From Marchantia polymorpha subsp. ruderalis (Eukaryota > Streptophyta > Marchantiopsida > Marchantiales > Marchantiaceae), in contig AP031357.1 in assembly GCA_037833965.1 (NCBI GenBank), forward strand, positions 18,310,001 through 18,374,000: a stretch of DNA of 64,000 nt, in the 5' to 3' direction. Position 1 is the stretch's first letter. Every line of letters starts with the position of its first letter. Positions 38,848 to 50,798 of the stretch are shown here, piece after piece. The position numbers were made by a program, and so were the translations under genes. The notes below the pieces were generated by a model. The model worked only from the letters and a program-made list of their open reading frames with translations, was not told the origin of the DNA and did not search any database.

Positions 38848-41800
38848 TGCTGACCCCTCGGATTGCACTCCACTCCCGTCTATCGCCTGCACTGCTGCTG
38901 CTCCTCCGCCTCCTCCTCTTGGGCTCGAGTCCACTTTCGCCTCACTCGCTGCAGAACCACCACCAGCGGAGAATAATCGACGGATTCGAGCCCGAAGGCC
39001 TGGGGTGCTGGCCGCGGAAGCAATTTTGACCGACGAGTGCAGACGGTGTCCTTATACGACGATGAGCCTCGAAGCTAATACTGATCTGTAAAGCCGCAGC
39101 AACGAATCCTCCTCTCGATCAGATCCACAACCCGTTCAGAGATTCTCAGTGTCTACGTCTCGATTTTCCTTGCTCTGCCTGGAACAGTTCGGGCTCGAGC
39201 TATTTATGTGACACTGGTCCACTTCACAACTCTGCTCTACATATACTGCACTGCACTGCCGTGCCTTCAGAGAGTCGAGGCCTTGACCGAGCACTCCTGG
39301 AGATCACGCGTGAGAGGAGATTATAGCCGGACTGAGTAGTTCCTCCACTGGAATTCTAATCTGATGTACTGTACTCATCCCACTGCACAGCACATTGATT
39401 GCTCTTGCGGACTTCATTTCCAATCCGAGAAGTTTCGGGCAGATCGACAGAGGAAGCTTTGACTTCTGACCCAGTTTACTTGTGGTCCCATTCCCAGGAA
39501 TATGCTCCGAAGCTACTTTTCCTTCTTACTTGTTACATTACAGTCGGTTGTACTAGACCTTCACCAGGATGAGCCTGAGCCTGAGTATGTGCCGTATGAG
39601 CCTTGTATGACGAGTGCTGGGGCCCGAGCGGCAGGACTTCTGATTTGGCTCGCAGTTCTTTACCATTGTTGCTCTCATTTCAGATCAATTTCTACTACCC
39701 ATTGCAGAAATGAAGATATGGAGTTAAAGCATGTGAGGGTCTCGTACCTAGAAAAGGTAAATCAGTTGTAAGCGATAAGGTGCTACGTCTATCTGTAGTC
39801 ATCCACATCATGACGCAAGATGATGAATATCATCGTCTCTCCAAAGGGTTACCCAAGACCAACTGTAAAACTCGAAGTTATTTGGTCATTTGGAGTAGTT
39901 TACTTGCACCATTTTCTATTTGGTACTCGGTCACATTCGTCTCATGCGGCACTATATACGCAACATGATACCCATTCTTCACATAATGGAATCCTTCATA
40001 TTCCTAGTAGCTGAGGTGACAAGACAAAGTTAGCCTTCCGCCTCGTCCTTCGAATAAAGGGAATTGACTGGTGGGTGCATGCGTTATTAGCCGAGAACCA
40101 TAGGAAGTCAAATGTTAGTTGGCATCAAGTTCAATAATTTCCACGTAAAGAGTTACAATATGTCATGGTGAAAAGAAGAAATCATCAAACCGAACATGTC
40201 AAATTTAGATGACATCGTGATAAGATACATGGCATATATCATCTGTGATATGTAAATTATGGAAATTCAACAATATATTATAGAATGATCAGATTCATAT
40301 AATATATTTACTTTGAATTATTAGCTTTTTATTATTACATCGTAGAAAAATCATGTATATTGTTGATACATATTGCAATCCAGTGCCATAGATGATTGAC
40401 GATGAATACTAGCGCAGTGACGCAGAGGACGGGAGAAACAGGCAAATGTCTGAGGGCAAAGGAGTAAGTAGCACATGGGGAACGTGACGACCAAGAGTCG
40501 TCGTCAAAGTCGACCAAGATCGCGTCAGAGGAGTCTTGTCCATCGCTGACCGGGCTCAACTTTCAGAGAGAGAGGAACTTTCAGTGGCACCTTCCTCTGC
40601 ACGTCCATCGCCGTCGCGTCACGAGACGGGCAGGCAGCAAGGCAGGAAGGCCTGCAGCTGCAGGTGTCTTCTGGACGAATCTTCCGTCAATTGATAATTC
40701 TTCCTGTTCTCTCTCTCTTCGGGATGCTTCGTATTGGCATTCGCGCATCTTGCCACCAGTCCACGTAACCGACCAACAATCAGGAATCCCACAGACGGCC
40801 GATGTGCTGCAAAGGTTTCTCGATTTATCATTTTCTCCCGAGCAAGCGGCGTGCAGCGAGGAAACTTTTCGTGTCATAACTTGGATATGCAACATATTAG
40901 AAAGATATGAATCCTCATTAGTACGAGAGTATGATGAGTTGACCTCAAGCTAGCCAGCCTCTTCTTTTGCTTCGCGCGCGAAGCAAAAGACCTGATCTGA
41001 TCCGATGTGAAATACTTCGGCTTCAGTCCGGATCTCATCAATTGCATGTCAGCCTTGGCCGTGGACCTTGGGACCTTCTAGCAACCATTTGATTCATGAA
41101 CGCGTGGATACTGGGGACACATTAGATCACGACAGTGTAGTTACATTTGAAAACCAGGACAACGCTAAGTACAAGGAAAATCATTTGAGCTCAATTTCAA
41201 TTCGGAATTTCACCTTTTCCAGATTGGACACCAGCCAATCTCGAAAAGGTGAAGATTCCAAACTGAGATTTGTTACAACCAGTTGACGACAAGACATCGA
41301 GAAATTTTTAATCAAGGACAATTAGTGGACGAATGACTGGGAGATAGTTGCATGAGCTTCGGGGAGGGAGATCCACTAACGAGGAGGTAGGAAACATTCC
41401 GCATGTCTAGACATCAAAACAATAATTAGAAAAAAATGACCAGCTTTCAGAACCTTTCAGATATGCCAACGTGCTGGGTTAAGAGCAAAAATAGCGATAT
41501 TTAACGAAAGATATTGGGGCAAGAAATACATTTAACATACATAGCAAGTGCTGATATGCTTGAAGCTAACAAAAATCTCCAAAGCTAATGATAGTGGCTA
41601 AGACTTAGAGTAGTATAAGTTTAAAATAGAGTCTTAGAATCTCCACAAATTAGAGAGAATGGTCAAACTCAAGAGGTCAATAAACTGGTGGGAAAGCTAA
41701 AGCCACTACCATGCCATAATCTCCTATTTATTCAGCGGCATCCTCGTCAGGTGTGTGCAAGTAGAGTATACTTTGGTGTAGTTAATATGCATTGGATTTG

Positions 41801-42853
41801 CATTCAGGGCCAAAAATGCAGTTAGGAGACCTAGGCTAGAGGGCAAAGAGTAAGATATATATGAACCGATCATCAACTTCCCTTGAATGAGCAAGTCGTA
41901 ATTGTTGAGACGACCGTGAAGAGATTGCAATCGTCGCTTTAGAGTTTTGATTGCCAATTTATTGATAAAAAGCTACAATAGTAGATTTAGACTAACAAAT
42001 ACTTCATTTGACGACTACACATGATTGCTCATGAGCTCGGCTGTTGAAGATTTTACACCGCGCATCTTGAATGGTTCATATTTCCCTTGACGTTGGATTC
42101 TCGAGAGATATGCAATCTAAAAATTGAAATTTTGAAAAATTCAAGCTTCAAATTTCTTTGTCATCAGCAAAATGCATGGCCTTTGTCAAGATGCGGACAC
42201 TCGCAACTCAAGTTGACATAAGTGTGGATGTTTATTCATACCGCTACCCGTTTAGGAGCAATTTATATCTTTGTTAGCTCGTTTGCTTGTAGAGTCGTCG
42301 CTTGTTTGCTGCTACTCTCTGCTTGACAAACTAGGCTGCGGAGCCGCTGATGTTGATGTTGTTTGTGCTCGATCTACGTAGAGCAATTGTGGAGCCGTTG
42401 TGATCGACATGCGTCACAACTATCTGCTTGCAGGGAAGTAAAATGGAAGCAAAAAAAACTCAAGGTGGACAGTATGCTACGCACAAAACGAGTGCGGAAG
42501 TGTGCAGGAGTACCATTGGACAATGACCTCTAAATCATTGGACAAGAATACCTGAACCCTAAAACGCTGGATCAAGATCGTTGGACCATGAATCCTCAAT
42601 AACTACTAGTGGATGAGGAACCGTTCACTGTCAAAATATTCCGTTTGAAAAAAATAATTCACCTTTTGACCAAATATTTTCCAACTGAAATTCATAAACT
42701 TGGAGAAGATTGTTGCAGACATTTAATCTCATATGAAAGAGTGAACAAAAGAATCTTTCATTTGAACGAGACTAGCTACAATCTCAAACATTTATTGTAA
42801 CAATATGGCGGACACTAAATTGAAGGGAGCCCGGGTACGACATAAGACGAACA
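38848..42853. other. Upstream region of LigB and intergenic DNA, no further gene recognised
   Basis: 38.85-39.4 kb is GC-richer and likely holds the LigB promoter and 5' untranslated region. Short open frames at 39502-39771 (+) and 40750-40953 (+) show no domain. A perfect palindrome lies at 40963-40990. 41-42.8 kb is AT-rich, with a weak open stretch at 42609-42800 (+) that I cannot assign. Confidence 0.5.
40963..40990. repeat. 28-bp perfect palindrome
   Basis: TCTTTTGCTTCGCG followed at once by its exact reverse complement, with no spacer. The centre is the alternating CGCGCGCG. Confidence 0.95.
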
Positions 42854-42926
42854 TGATGATTATATGCTCTAGAAGATACATGTGAAATTGACTTTCACAT
42901 GTATCTTCTAGAGAATATAATCATCA
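42854..42926. repeat. Long fold-back: 34-bp arms, 5-nt loop, one mismatch
   Basis: Arms 42854-42887 and 42893-42926 pair with a single mismatch (42866 against 42914); the inner 21 bp (CTCTAGAAGATACATGTGAAA and its complement) are perfect. The loop is TTGAC. It could be a small fold-back or MITE-like element or a young small-RNA hairpin; no target duplication is obvious. Confidence 0.9.
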
Positions 42927-42980
42927 AATACTATGGAACCCGGCAAAGTAATTGAGGCCGCAATCGCTGAAATACAACGA

Positions 42981-43071
42981 CAAAAACTAGAAGTATCTCT
43001 AGAAACAAACTGTGATTATTCAAACACAAAAACCTAGAAGTATCTCTAGAAACAAACTGTGAATATTCAAA
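42981..43071. repeat. Tandem repeat, two units of about 45 bp
   Basis: Copies 42981-43024 and 43027-43071 share CTAGAAGTATCTCTAGAAAC and AAACTGTGA.TATTCAAA, with one indel and one substitution. It lies between a fold-back and the copia integrase relic. Confidence 0.85.
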
Positions 43072-43218
43072 GAGTTTTGATTGGAGCTCTAAGCAAGTAA
43101 TCTAAGATTATGATAAGATTATCTTCAAAATTTATAAGCAGAACTTTACTTGCTAGAGTACATAATCGTTCGTGAGGAAGTTAATTTTACTAGATCTCAA
43201 ATTTATATGATTAATGTG

Positions 43219-44085
43219 TGGCATTCTAAGCTATGACACATGAATATCAGGAACTTGTATCTACTAGTAGAGGAAAACATTGGTACTTGGCATTGGTCAA
43301 GCATAATAGACAAAATTTTGATGTTAGAATTCACAATTCTAATGAGTTACTTAGTATCTACATAGTGATACAATGAAGTTTTTTTTTTAAGATTCACTCA
43401 TTGAAACTTTTACTATGTATAATTTATTGATGACTAGTCAAGCTTTGTGTGAGTATATTTTCTTGAACACAAGTATGAGATGTTTACAGCACTCAAAAGT
43501 TGAAAATCCCAAGTTGAGACTTAGACTCAACGCAATGTGAAATATTTACGTATGAATAATGATGAGAAGTATTTTTTAGTAGTTTTGAAGTTATTGCAAA
43601 CATAAGTGGCTTATTCATCATCTCAATATGATTTATACTTACCAATAAGAGGTTATTACTTAGAGTCTCAATCAAACGGTGTTGAGTGGATTATTCATCA
43701 TCTCATTATGGTTTATACTTCCCAAAAAAATATTATTACTTAGAGTCTCAATCAAACAATGTTGAGGAAGATGCGTAATACGTTGAGTCAATCTGATTTA
43801 TCATTCAATCATGTGAATTTTGGAATTAAACTATCAATATTATAGTGTATTTGATAAACAAAATCTTCTTCTAGTGCAATCATTTTTTTGACACTTTTTG
43901 AATTGAGTCACAAATGGTGGTTGATAATATTTTTTCTAAAAATAAAATTTGTATCGTATATCCTCTCATAGCCAAATAAAATAAAACCAAATTGGATCAC
44001 ATATGCACAAATTTTAGTTTTATTGAATATGTTAGTGGTGTGAAAGATTATAGGCGCACATGGTTTTTTTTACGATCTCATATGA
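43219..44085 (+). pseudogene. Ty1/copia integrase-domain relic
   Basis: The + strand keeps the order of copia GAG-pre-integrase and integrase motifs despite many stops: WHSKL.HMNIRNLYLL at 43219 (like WHRRLGHxN..L), ESQSNGVE at about 43660-43685 (like PQQNGVAER), then TINIIVYLINKIFF (like AVYLINR.P), KLDHICTNFSFIEYVSGVKDY at about 43990-44060 (like the KLD...IFVGY..DYR segment). An internal 80-bp tandem duplication (43607-43686 and 43687-43764) doubles the NGVE block. The copy is dead; no LTRs were placed. Confidence 0.6.
43607..43764. repeat. 80-bp direct tandem duplication inside the copia relic
   Basis: Copies 43607-43686 and 43687-43764 both begin TGG.TTATTCATCATCTCA and end near GTTGAG, with a few substitutions. 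Confidence 0.8.
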
Positions 44086-44889
44086 TGAAGCTTAAATTAT
44101 TTTAATTGCGGCACGTTTCGGCTCCTGAACTAATGCGAGAGGCAACCAATGACGAAAGGGCATTGATGGGGCAATCAAGGAGGAAGAGATGTACAGTCGT
44201 AAATATGTCAGAATTGTTATACATCATTGAACGCAAACGTGTTAAGATTCGAACAGATCATTGACTCAAAAGTTGAAAGTGCAACTCATTTTTTCATCAA
44301 TTCTGATCGATCTATATAGGAGTAGAGTACTCTTGGTAAACAGATGTCACACTCTTGATTTTCAATAATTTTCATTGCTCACTATTTTTTACGAGAATTT
44401 GTCATTACTGCATCTTGCTGGAAGTATCGTGAGAAACAAGTATAAACTAATCAAAAATCAAATTTTTGATTTTCTCAAGGAAGTAATAGTCGATCTTGGA
44501 TTCTTGTATGTGGTAGAGTCTAGTAGGTGAGTCTCTTTGTAGTCCTTGTAATACTTTGTGAACTTTGCCTCCGTTTACAAGAGATTAGTCACTTCCTTGA
44601 TCATTTAGTATGTTACACAATAGACGTTATTTTATCATGTCACATGAACTGTAATATTCAAATGTGAGAGCAAATATTATATTAATTAATTAATTATCTG
44701 CTTTTATCTCTTCATAAATAATGTTATTCCATCTTCATCGGTCAAATTTTTTTATGTGCTGTCTGTAACATGTAGATGTGATATAACACAACTAGTTTTT
44801 CCAAGCGCTTGATGTCTTTACATTCTTGTTTATGTTTCTCCTCATTACTTTCAACATAACCTCATCTTCCATCATCAAATGAACTTGTT

Positions 44890-45830
44890 CAATGAAACTT
44901 TTAGTCAAATATTACAATGCTAACATTCTTGAAAAATATCAACACTTTTTGCAAGTTAGTACTGATACTATTTCCTGTTTTGATTATATTGAATTTGTCA
45001 TTGACATAGCAGTTTTCAGTGGCTCCTATTGATTGAACTAGATAATAGAGCTTCAAAAAAGCGGTTTCACAAGAATGCGAACCGTAGAGGTTGGCCAAAG
45101 TTTTCACTAAAGGATTGACATCTTTGACCAGAAAGATGTGATAGTATTGTCCCTTTGTATGTATTGTGTTATGAGTTGCATCTACACATTTTGGATTGTG
45201 ATTTTGATCAAGAAGAAGTAGCTTTATCGTTTGTGTAATAAGAACTAAAGCTATAATTTGTAATTTTATTCTTCATATTCAATCTAATTTGATCGTTGCA
45301 CGGAGCATCGTATTCACACAATGAACAAACCAATTAATACTTCGGTATCAAACGCACTGCTAGTAGTCTCCATGACAATCATGCCAAGACTTTTCATGAT
45401 CTCTACAAACTACTTGTAGATAGTCTCGTAGCTTCTATCAATCTTTTGCTCTTACTCAATTTCTGTTCAAATGGAAGCTTCAGTACTCTCAAGATTATCC
45501 ACCACAGGTAGTAGCGATTCAATAACGTCAGTCTTCACATTGTTAGAAATTTCTTGAAGTTATCAGAGTCAACATTCAGTTGGAGAAATTGTTTTTTTTC
45601 TATTTTGATATCCTCTGTCGTAGTGTTAATTACTTTACTGAGAGAATTGCTTTTCTCCCCTATGACTTTCAGATGTTCTTGTAGACTGGTACTACTTGCC
45701 TCATCATTTGCAGCCAAAGCATATATTAGTTACTACAAAAGAGTCGGGTACGCTACACCATTTGTTTCTTCCATTTTGTCCTCAACGACTTTCTTCTCCT
45801 CTTTGTCCTCCTCCATGTCCATGTATCAAA
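44890..45830 (-). pseudogene. Decayed protein-coding relic of unknown family (minus strand)
   Basis: Reading right to left, coherent blocks appear with a few stops and one frame change: ANDEASSTSLQEHLKVIGEK and SDNFKKFL (45535-45717), TDVIESLLPVVDNLESTEAS (about 45470-45535), EIMKSLGMIVMETTSSAFDTE (about 45340-45405), then an open run ending 44901 with HIFLVKDVNPLVKTLANLYG and SHSCETAFLKLYYLVQSIG. The first part is Ser/Lys-rich and coiled-coil-like. GSHSCETAFLKL loosely recalls the C-terminal CExAFS motif of hAT-type transposases, but the rest does not fit, so no family is assigned. Confidence 0.4.
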
Positions 45831-46911
45831 TTCATAACTAAAAACACAGCAGAATGATTTAAATGTCTACCGTCAGAATTTTTGGAAATTCATTAGAAGA
45901 TCAAAGCTATTCTTATATGAAGATAAAAATTATGTGCTAACTTGAGTAATTCTTTGCATTAGAATAACATTACTAGTCGTCATTATGTATCTCCAAGGAG
46001 TTATCGAACTGTCCCAAAGTTAATCAACTTTCTCTTGAAAATTATCGTATCTTGAAACTTCAGCCACGTTTTCTTCAAGATCTTTTCATCTTGGAAATTT
46101 AGCCACCGAAGTGCAAAGATTTTGTCAAAAAATATTAGAACGAGGAGAAGCTTTCAGCAACTTTGTCACAACTCTACACCATACAATGTCAAATTGATGA
46201 AATTCCAGCAGATATGAATCCTAGAAAAATATAGCGTGAATCATTTCCAGTCTTTTAGCTGGTTTATCTCAGCTAAAGATTTACCTTAGACATGGAAATT
46301 CATCATGTTGCTAATTACTTATAACAGAATTCAATTATCATTCTATAATGAACTTGTTCAGCCTAATGGAATTTTTAGTCAATTTTTTAAGTTATATCTC
46401 TTCTGTTCACTTGTGTCAACACTTTTTGCAAGATATAATTGATAATGCTTCATGATAGAATAGAATTGACAATGTGTTCAGATCGGTGTGTTGAGTAGAG
46501 ATCGTGTGTTATAAATAACTGATGTTTGTTACAGAAACTAATAGGGACTTTTTCCTCCTTCTTGCAAATGAATTGATTTTGAAGGGTTCATTGATCTAGA
46601 CATAGTTAAAATGATTGCAAGCGTGAATACTTTCTAGCATTGAGAGTTGCTTATTACAAATTTAGAAATTTTGTCAATGTGAAATGAAAATAGGCACCAA
46701 AGATATATTGTTAAATTTTATTTTGTTGTTCTTTGTGAAAAGAATAATTGAAAATATATTGTTCAATTTTCTTTCTTTGTTCTTTGTGAAAATTGTATAT
46801 TCTAAACTTTACATATGTTATGTTAATGCTGAAAGATTGTAGGAAAACTTTCAAGCTAATTGTTGTTGCGAGATTGGGTTGTTGATTGCTGTGAGTGTAT
46901 AATTGTCCAAA
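45831..46911. other. AT-rich intergenic DNA left of retroelement copy A
   Basis: No coding signal is visible. A diverged copy of the block at 44880-44975 (ATGAACTTGTTC...TTTTTAGTCAA...CAACACTTTTTGCAAG) recurs at about 46350-46435, suggesting an old duplication or a dispersed repeat. Confidence 0.4.
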
Positions 46912-46916
46912 CCTTT
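46912..46916 (+). repeat. Target-site duplication (left) of copy A
   Basis: CCTTT directly precedes the LTR terminus TGTAACAC and recurs at 52975-52979 directly after the other LTR. The exact 5-bp match fixes the ends of copy A. Confidence 0.9.
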
Positions 46917-47336
46917 TGTAACACTAGGGTTTAGAGAGAAGTTCACTCGAAGATAGAAACGTAAACTCTGAAGATGAGAGATACCAACAATGGTTCTCCT
47001 CTCCCTTATATAGCTCTCACCAACAAGTTTAAGGTGATAAGATCTAATCCCCACCACCCATCTCACTCCTAGTGGATGGATGACGTGGCGGATAACCCTA
47101 ACAAGCACACGGATCGCTGACGTGGCGCACCCAACTAACACACTAACTAACACACTCAATCCTTACCTACGAGCACACGGATTGTTGACGTGGCACTGTC
47201 AACTAACACATCCACTCTGTACCTACCAAGTGCGCGGATCGTTGACGTGGCAGCTATGACTAGTGCACACTAAAGTATCTACATCAATATTCAGAGTAAC
47301 CTCTACTTTAGTTCTAACTAACTAAAGATGGTTACA
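46917..47336 (-). repeat. 3' LTR of copy A
   Basis: 420 bp, TG..CA ends when read on the element strand (TGTAACCATC to GTGTTACA). It follows the polypurine tract at 47337-47350. It differs from the 5' LTR at 8 positions, 6 of them in the region before the TATA-like TATATAA. Confidence 0.97.
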
Positions 47337-47350
47337 AACCTCCCTCCTTT
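47337..47350 (-). other. Polypurine tract of copy A
   Basis: On the minus strand AAAGGAGGGAGGTT abuts the 3' LTR; it is the expected plus-strand primer for reverse transcription. The last codons of the pol frame run right up to it. Confidence 0.85.
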
Positions 47351-48432
47351 TAAGATGCAACGTCCTCGTTGCACATACGTTCAAACTCCTGAACTATCAA
47401 AGGTGCATTTGCTAAATTTTTAGCTGGTTCCCAAGTTGATTCATACGATGGATAGCCTTTCCATTGAATCAAATACTCTACTTTGGGATATTTATGACCT
47501 CGAATACGTTTCTTGAGTATCTTTTCTACCTCAAACTCCTCATGATCTGCTATCAAGGTTGGAAGAGGAGGTGGTGCTGGTTGGTTGGTGAATTGTTTTG
47601 GTCGTGGTACATGTTTTCGCAATCGTGACACATGAAATACTGGATGTATTTTCATATGTGACGGAAGTTCCAACTTGTATGACACTTCACCAACACGCTT
47701 CAAAACCAAAAATGGACCAATGAATCTAGGGTTTAACTTTGGTGTTCCTACAAGAGACAAATTTGTTGTAGATAACCAAACATGATCTCCAACCTCAAAA
47801 TTCATTTCTATACGATGAGCATCGGCATGCTGCTTTTGCCGATTTTGAGCTATCACCAACTTCTCCTTGGCCTGATGTAGTCCTCGGTGAATATGCTCCA
47901 CGAATTCGTTGACTGCTGCAACTTTGGTCGAAAACTCCTCTCCTTTGGGAAGTCTCATCAAACTTGAAGGAGTTATAGGATGAGCTCCATACATAAGAAA
48001 AAATGGAGACACTTTTGTGGATGCATTAACTGAATTGTTATATGCAAATTCCAGAAGTGGCAAAAGTTTGTCCCACTCTTCTTGCTCTTCTAATGTGAAT
48101 GCTCGTAGCATATCCTCTATGGTTCTATTTGCCCTCTCAGTTTGTCCATCAGTTTGAGGGTGATAGGCTGTTGACATTGCTAGTTTTGTTTTGAAAAAAC
48201 TAAACAAAGTTTTCCAAAATAAACTAGTGAAGTGAGTACCTCTATCCGTGATTAACACTTTGCTTAATCCATGATTCACAAAAACTGCATCTAGATACAA
48301 TTGAGCTAGTTGTGGAGCTGTTACTGTTTTTGTGGTTGGCTTGATGTGAATCATCTTGCTCAATTTGTCCACAAAAGCCACCACTGAATCATGTCCTAAC
48401 GAAGTCCTTGGTAACTCACATACAAGATCCAT
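47350..48432 (-). pseudogene. Copy A integrase core and chromodomain (pol fragment)
   Basis: The open stretch begins at [16 protein letters not shown] and covers the integrase catalytic core ([13 protein letters not shown] with the first Asp, [10 protein letters not shown] with the second, and [17 protein letters not shown] leading to the Glu), a GPY/F-type module ([20 protein letters not shown]) and a C-terminal chromodomain ([37 protein letters not shown]). It is cut from the upstream half of integrase by a TGA at 48445-48447 where copy B has Trp. The chromodomain should bind modified histone tails and direct insertion. Confidence 0.93.
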
Positions 48433-48444
48433 GGTGACATGTTC

Positions 48445-49038
48445 TCACCGCTGTTTGGGAATAGGAAGAGGCTGTAATAAATCCGCTGGTTTTTTATTAC
48501 TTGCCTTGTTTTGTTGACAAGCAACACAACTTCGAACATAAGACTCCACATCCTCACGTATTTTGGGCCAATAGTACACTCGTATACTCTCCACGGTTTT
48601 CTCCACTCCCACATGACCTGCAATGGCTGTATCATGACTTTCTGCCAAAATCATTGTGCGCAAATCGTGATCTTGTGGAATCCATATACGCTGATTGTAA
48701 AACGCCAGAACTCGAGATTTCTCTGCCTTTCCAGTTTGTAGTGCCCGAGTGATCTCTTCATCCTCCTTTGTGGCTTGTGACATCTTGCTCCACCAATCTG
48801 CCTGAATTTTCACTTCGGCAACATGATTCAAACAAGGCATGCGTGTGAGAGCATCTGCAAGTTGCTTCTTTCCCTCCACGTACACAATCTTCATGTTGAA
48901 GCGTTGACGCCACTCTGCCCATCGAATTTGTCGTTTGGACAGATCCTTCTGAGTTTCCAAATAAACCAAGGGTTTATGATCAGTCTCCATCACAAACTCC
49001 TTATCACCCAAATAATGCTTCCAATGTTTGGTTGCCAA
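48445..49038 (-). pseudogene. Copy A RNase H end and integrase zinc region (pol fragment)
   Basis: The frame opens at [14 protein letters not shown], includes the last RNase H Asp (METDHKPL), the connection region (KKQLADALTRMPCL), then the integrase zinc finger (SHDTAIAGHVGVEKT with the His pair, SCVACQQNK with the Cys pair), and ends with a TGA where copy B has Trp. It is one frame off from the reverse transcriptase segment. No genuine ATG start exists; it can only be reached as part of a polyprotein. Confidence 0.9.
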
Positions 49039-49133
49039 CCGATGGCTAACTCCTCACGTTCTGTCGTGTGATAATTTTGTTCCGCCGCCACCAACTTTCG
49101 AGAATAGAAAGCAACTGGATGCCATCCATTATC

Positions 49134-50774
49134 CTATTCTTGTTGAAGTATGCCACCTACTGTTGTACCTGATGCGTCAGTGGCCAACTTGATAGAACGG
49201 TTAGGATCATACCACTTGAGAATAGGTGCGTGTAACAAAGCATCTTTCAATGCTTGAAAAGCTAACTCTTGAGCTGTTCCCCATCTCCACTTTTGACCTT
49301 TCCCTAACATGGAAGTCAAGGCCTGAGCTAGTCGAGCAAAACCTTTCACAAATCTACAATAGACTCCAGTGAGCCCTAGAAAACTCTTCAATTGAGTTTG
49401 ATCCTCAGGTGCTATCCATTTCTGAACGGCATCTATCTTCTCACTCATCACTTGGATTCCTGTAGCTGTAACTCTATGACCCAAGTAATCTACTTCTGAC
49501 TTGCCAAATTCACATTTTGAAGCTTTGGCATACAATTGATTGTCTCTTAAAACTTGAAGTACCTCTCGTAAATGACTTCTATGATCACTCAAAGTTTTGC
49601 TATACACCAATATATCATCTAGAAAAACAATGACAGATTTATCTAGATAAGGGCGAAAGATATTGTTCATCAATCCCATGAATGTAGCTGGTGCATTAGT
49701 GAGACCAAAAGGCATCACCAGATACTCAAAGTGTCCAAACCTAGTACGAAAAGCTGTCTTGTGAACATCTTCATCTGCAATTCGAATTTGATTGTAGCCG
49801 CTTCTCAGATCTAGCTTCGTGAAGTACTTCGCTCCTTGAAGTTGATCAAACAAATCATCCATACGAGGTAATGGATATTTGTTTTTCACCGTTTGCTGAT
49901 TCAACCCGCGATAATCGATACATAGTCTCATGGATCCATCCTTCTTCTCCCCAAAGAGTACTGGAGCTCCATAAGGTGAAACACTTGGTTGAATGAATCC
50001 CTTGCTCAACATCTCCTCCACTTGCGCTTTGCATTCTTCCAATTCGTTTGGAGCCAAACGATATGGAGCTTTGCAAGTTGGTGTACTTCCAGGTATCAAC
50101 TCAATCTTGTGATCTACTCGCCTCTTTGGTGGTAATCCTACAGGTAGATCATCTGGAAAAACATCTTTATACTCCATAAAAATGTCGTTCAAGGACTCCG
50201 GGATGTAAGGTTTGTCCGTGGACCCAATATCTCTTATGAGTCCAAGGAAACATACATCATCTCTAGAAATGGATGCTGTACTCATCACAAAGAGGGGTAA
50301 ATTCCTATTCTGAGATCTAATTCTATCTCCATAGATCTTCCATCCACTACTTGTAATCACTTTTCTTCTCCAATCTACCTTCGGATTATATTGTTCCATC
50401 CATGGCATTCCAAGGATGACATCATATCGAGCTAAACGAATTACTCTCCATTCAATGCTCTCCTTGTATCTACCTATGGATAATTCTACACTCTGTGGTA
50501 GTGTTTCTATCACTTCAGTTTGCCCGTTTGGCAATTCAACTTCTTCACTCACGTCCTTCATCAACATCAAACCTAACTTCATAGCAACACTCCTTGATAG
50601 AAAATTCTCAGTTGCTCCAGGATCAATTAAAACTCTCACCTTGTGTCCTTCCATGAAACCGTCAGTGACAATGAGTTGAGCTTGCTTCTTACTCCTTCCA
50701 TGAGCTCCCAACCATTGCCTTCTTCCAACCTCGCATTTTCTTCGCTTTGTAGAACCAGTAAGGCCGCGAGGCAA
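49134..50774 (-). pseudogene. Copy A protease, reverse transcriptase and start of RNase H (pol)
   Basis: This 546-residue open stretch begins right after gag in the -1 frame. Retropepsin: [15 protein letters not shown] (the DSG/DTG triad reads DPG, as in some plant gypsy proteases) and VILGMPWM. Reverse transcriptase: [63 protein letters not shown] and catalytic [10 protein letters not shown]. RNase H starts at [17 protein letters not shown] and stops at TAG (49134-49136), Trp in copy B. A substitution gives FGEKKDGS where FVKKKDGS is usual. There is no ATG; expression probably depends on the frameshift signal at 50754-50798. Confidence 0.93.
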
Positions 50775-50798
50775 GATTACCGGTGATCTTCGTTTCCC
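50754..50798 (-). promoter_or_regulatory. Putative -1 ribosomal frameshift signal at the gag-pol junction, copy A
   Basis: On the minus strand the heptamer GGGAAAC (50798-50792) lies as G|GGA|AAC in the gag frame, five codons before the gag stop. A 7-nt spacer is followed by ACCGGTAA (50784-50777), which can pair with TTACTGGT (50761-50754) over 8 bp including one G-U, with a 15-nt loop. Pol is open in the -1 frame from the heptamer onward. This is the standard X XXY YYZ plus hairpin arrangement. Function is inferred. Confidence 0.7.
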
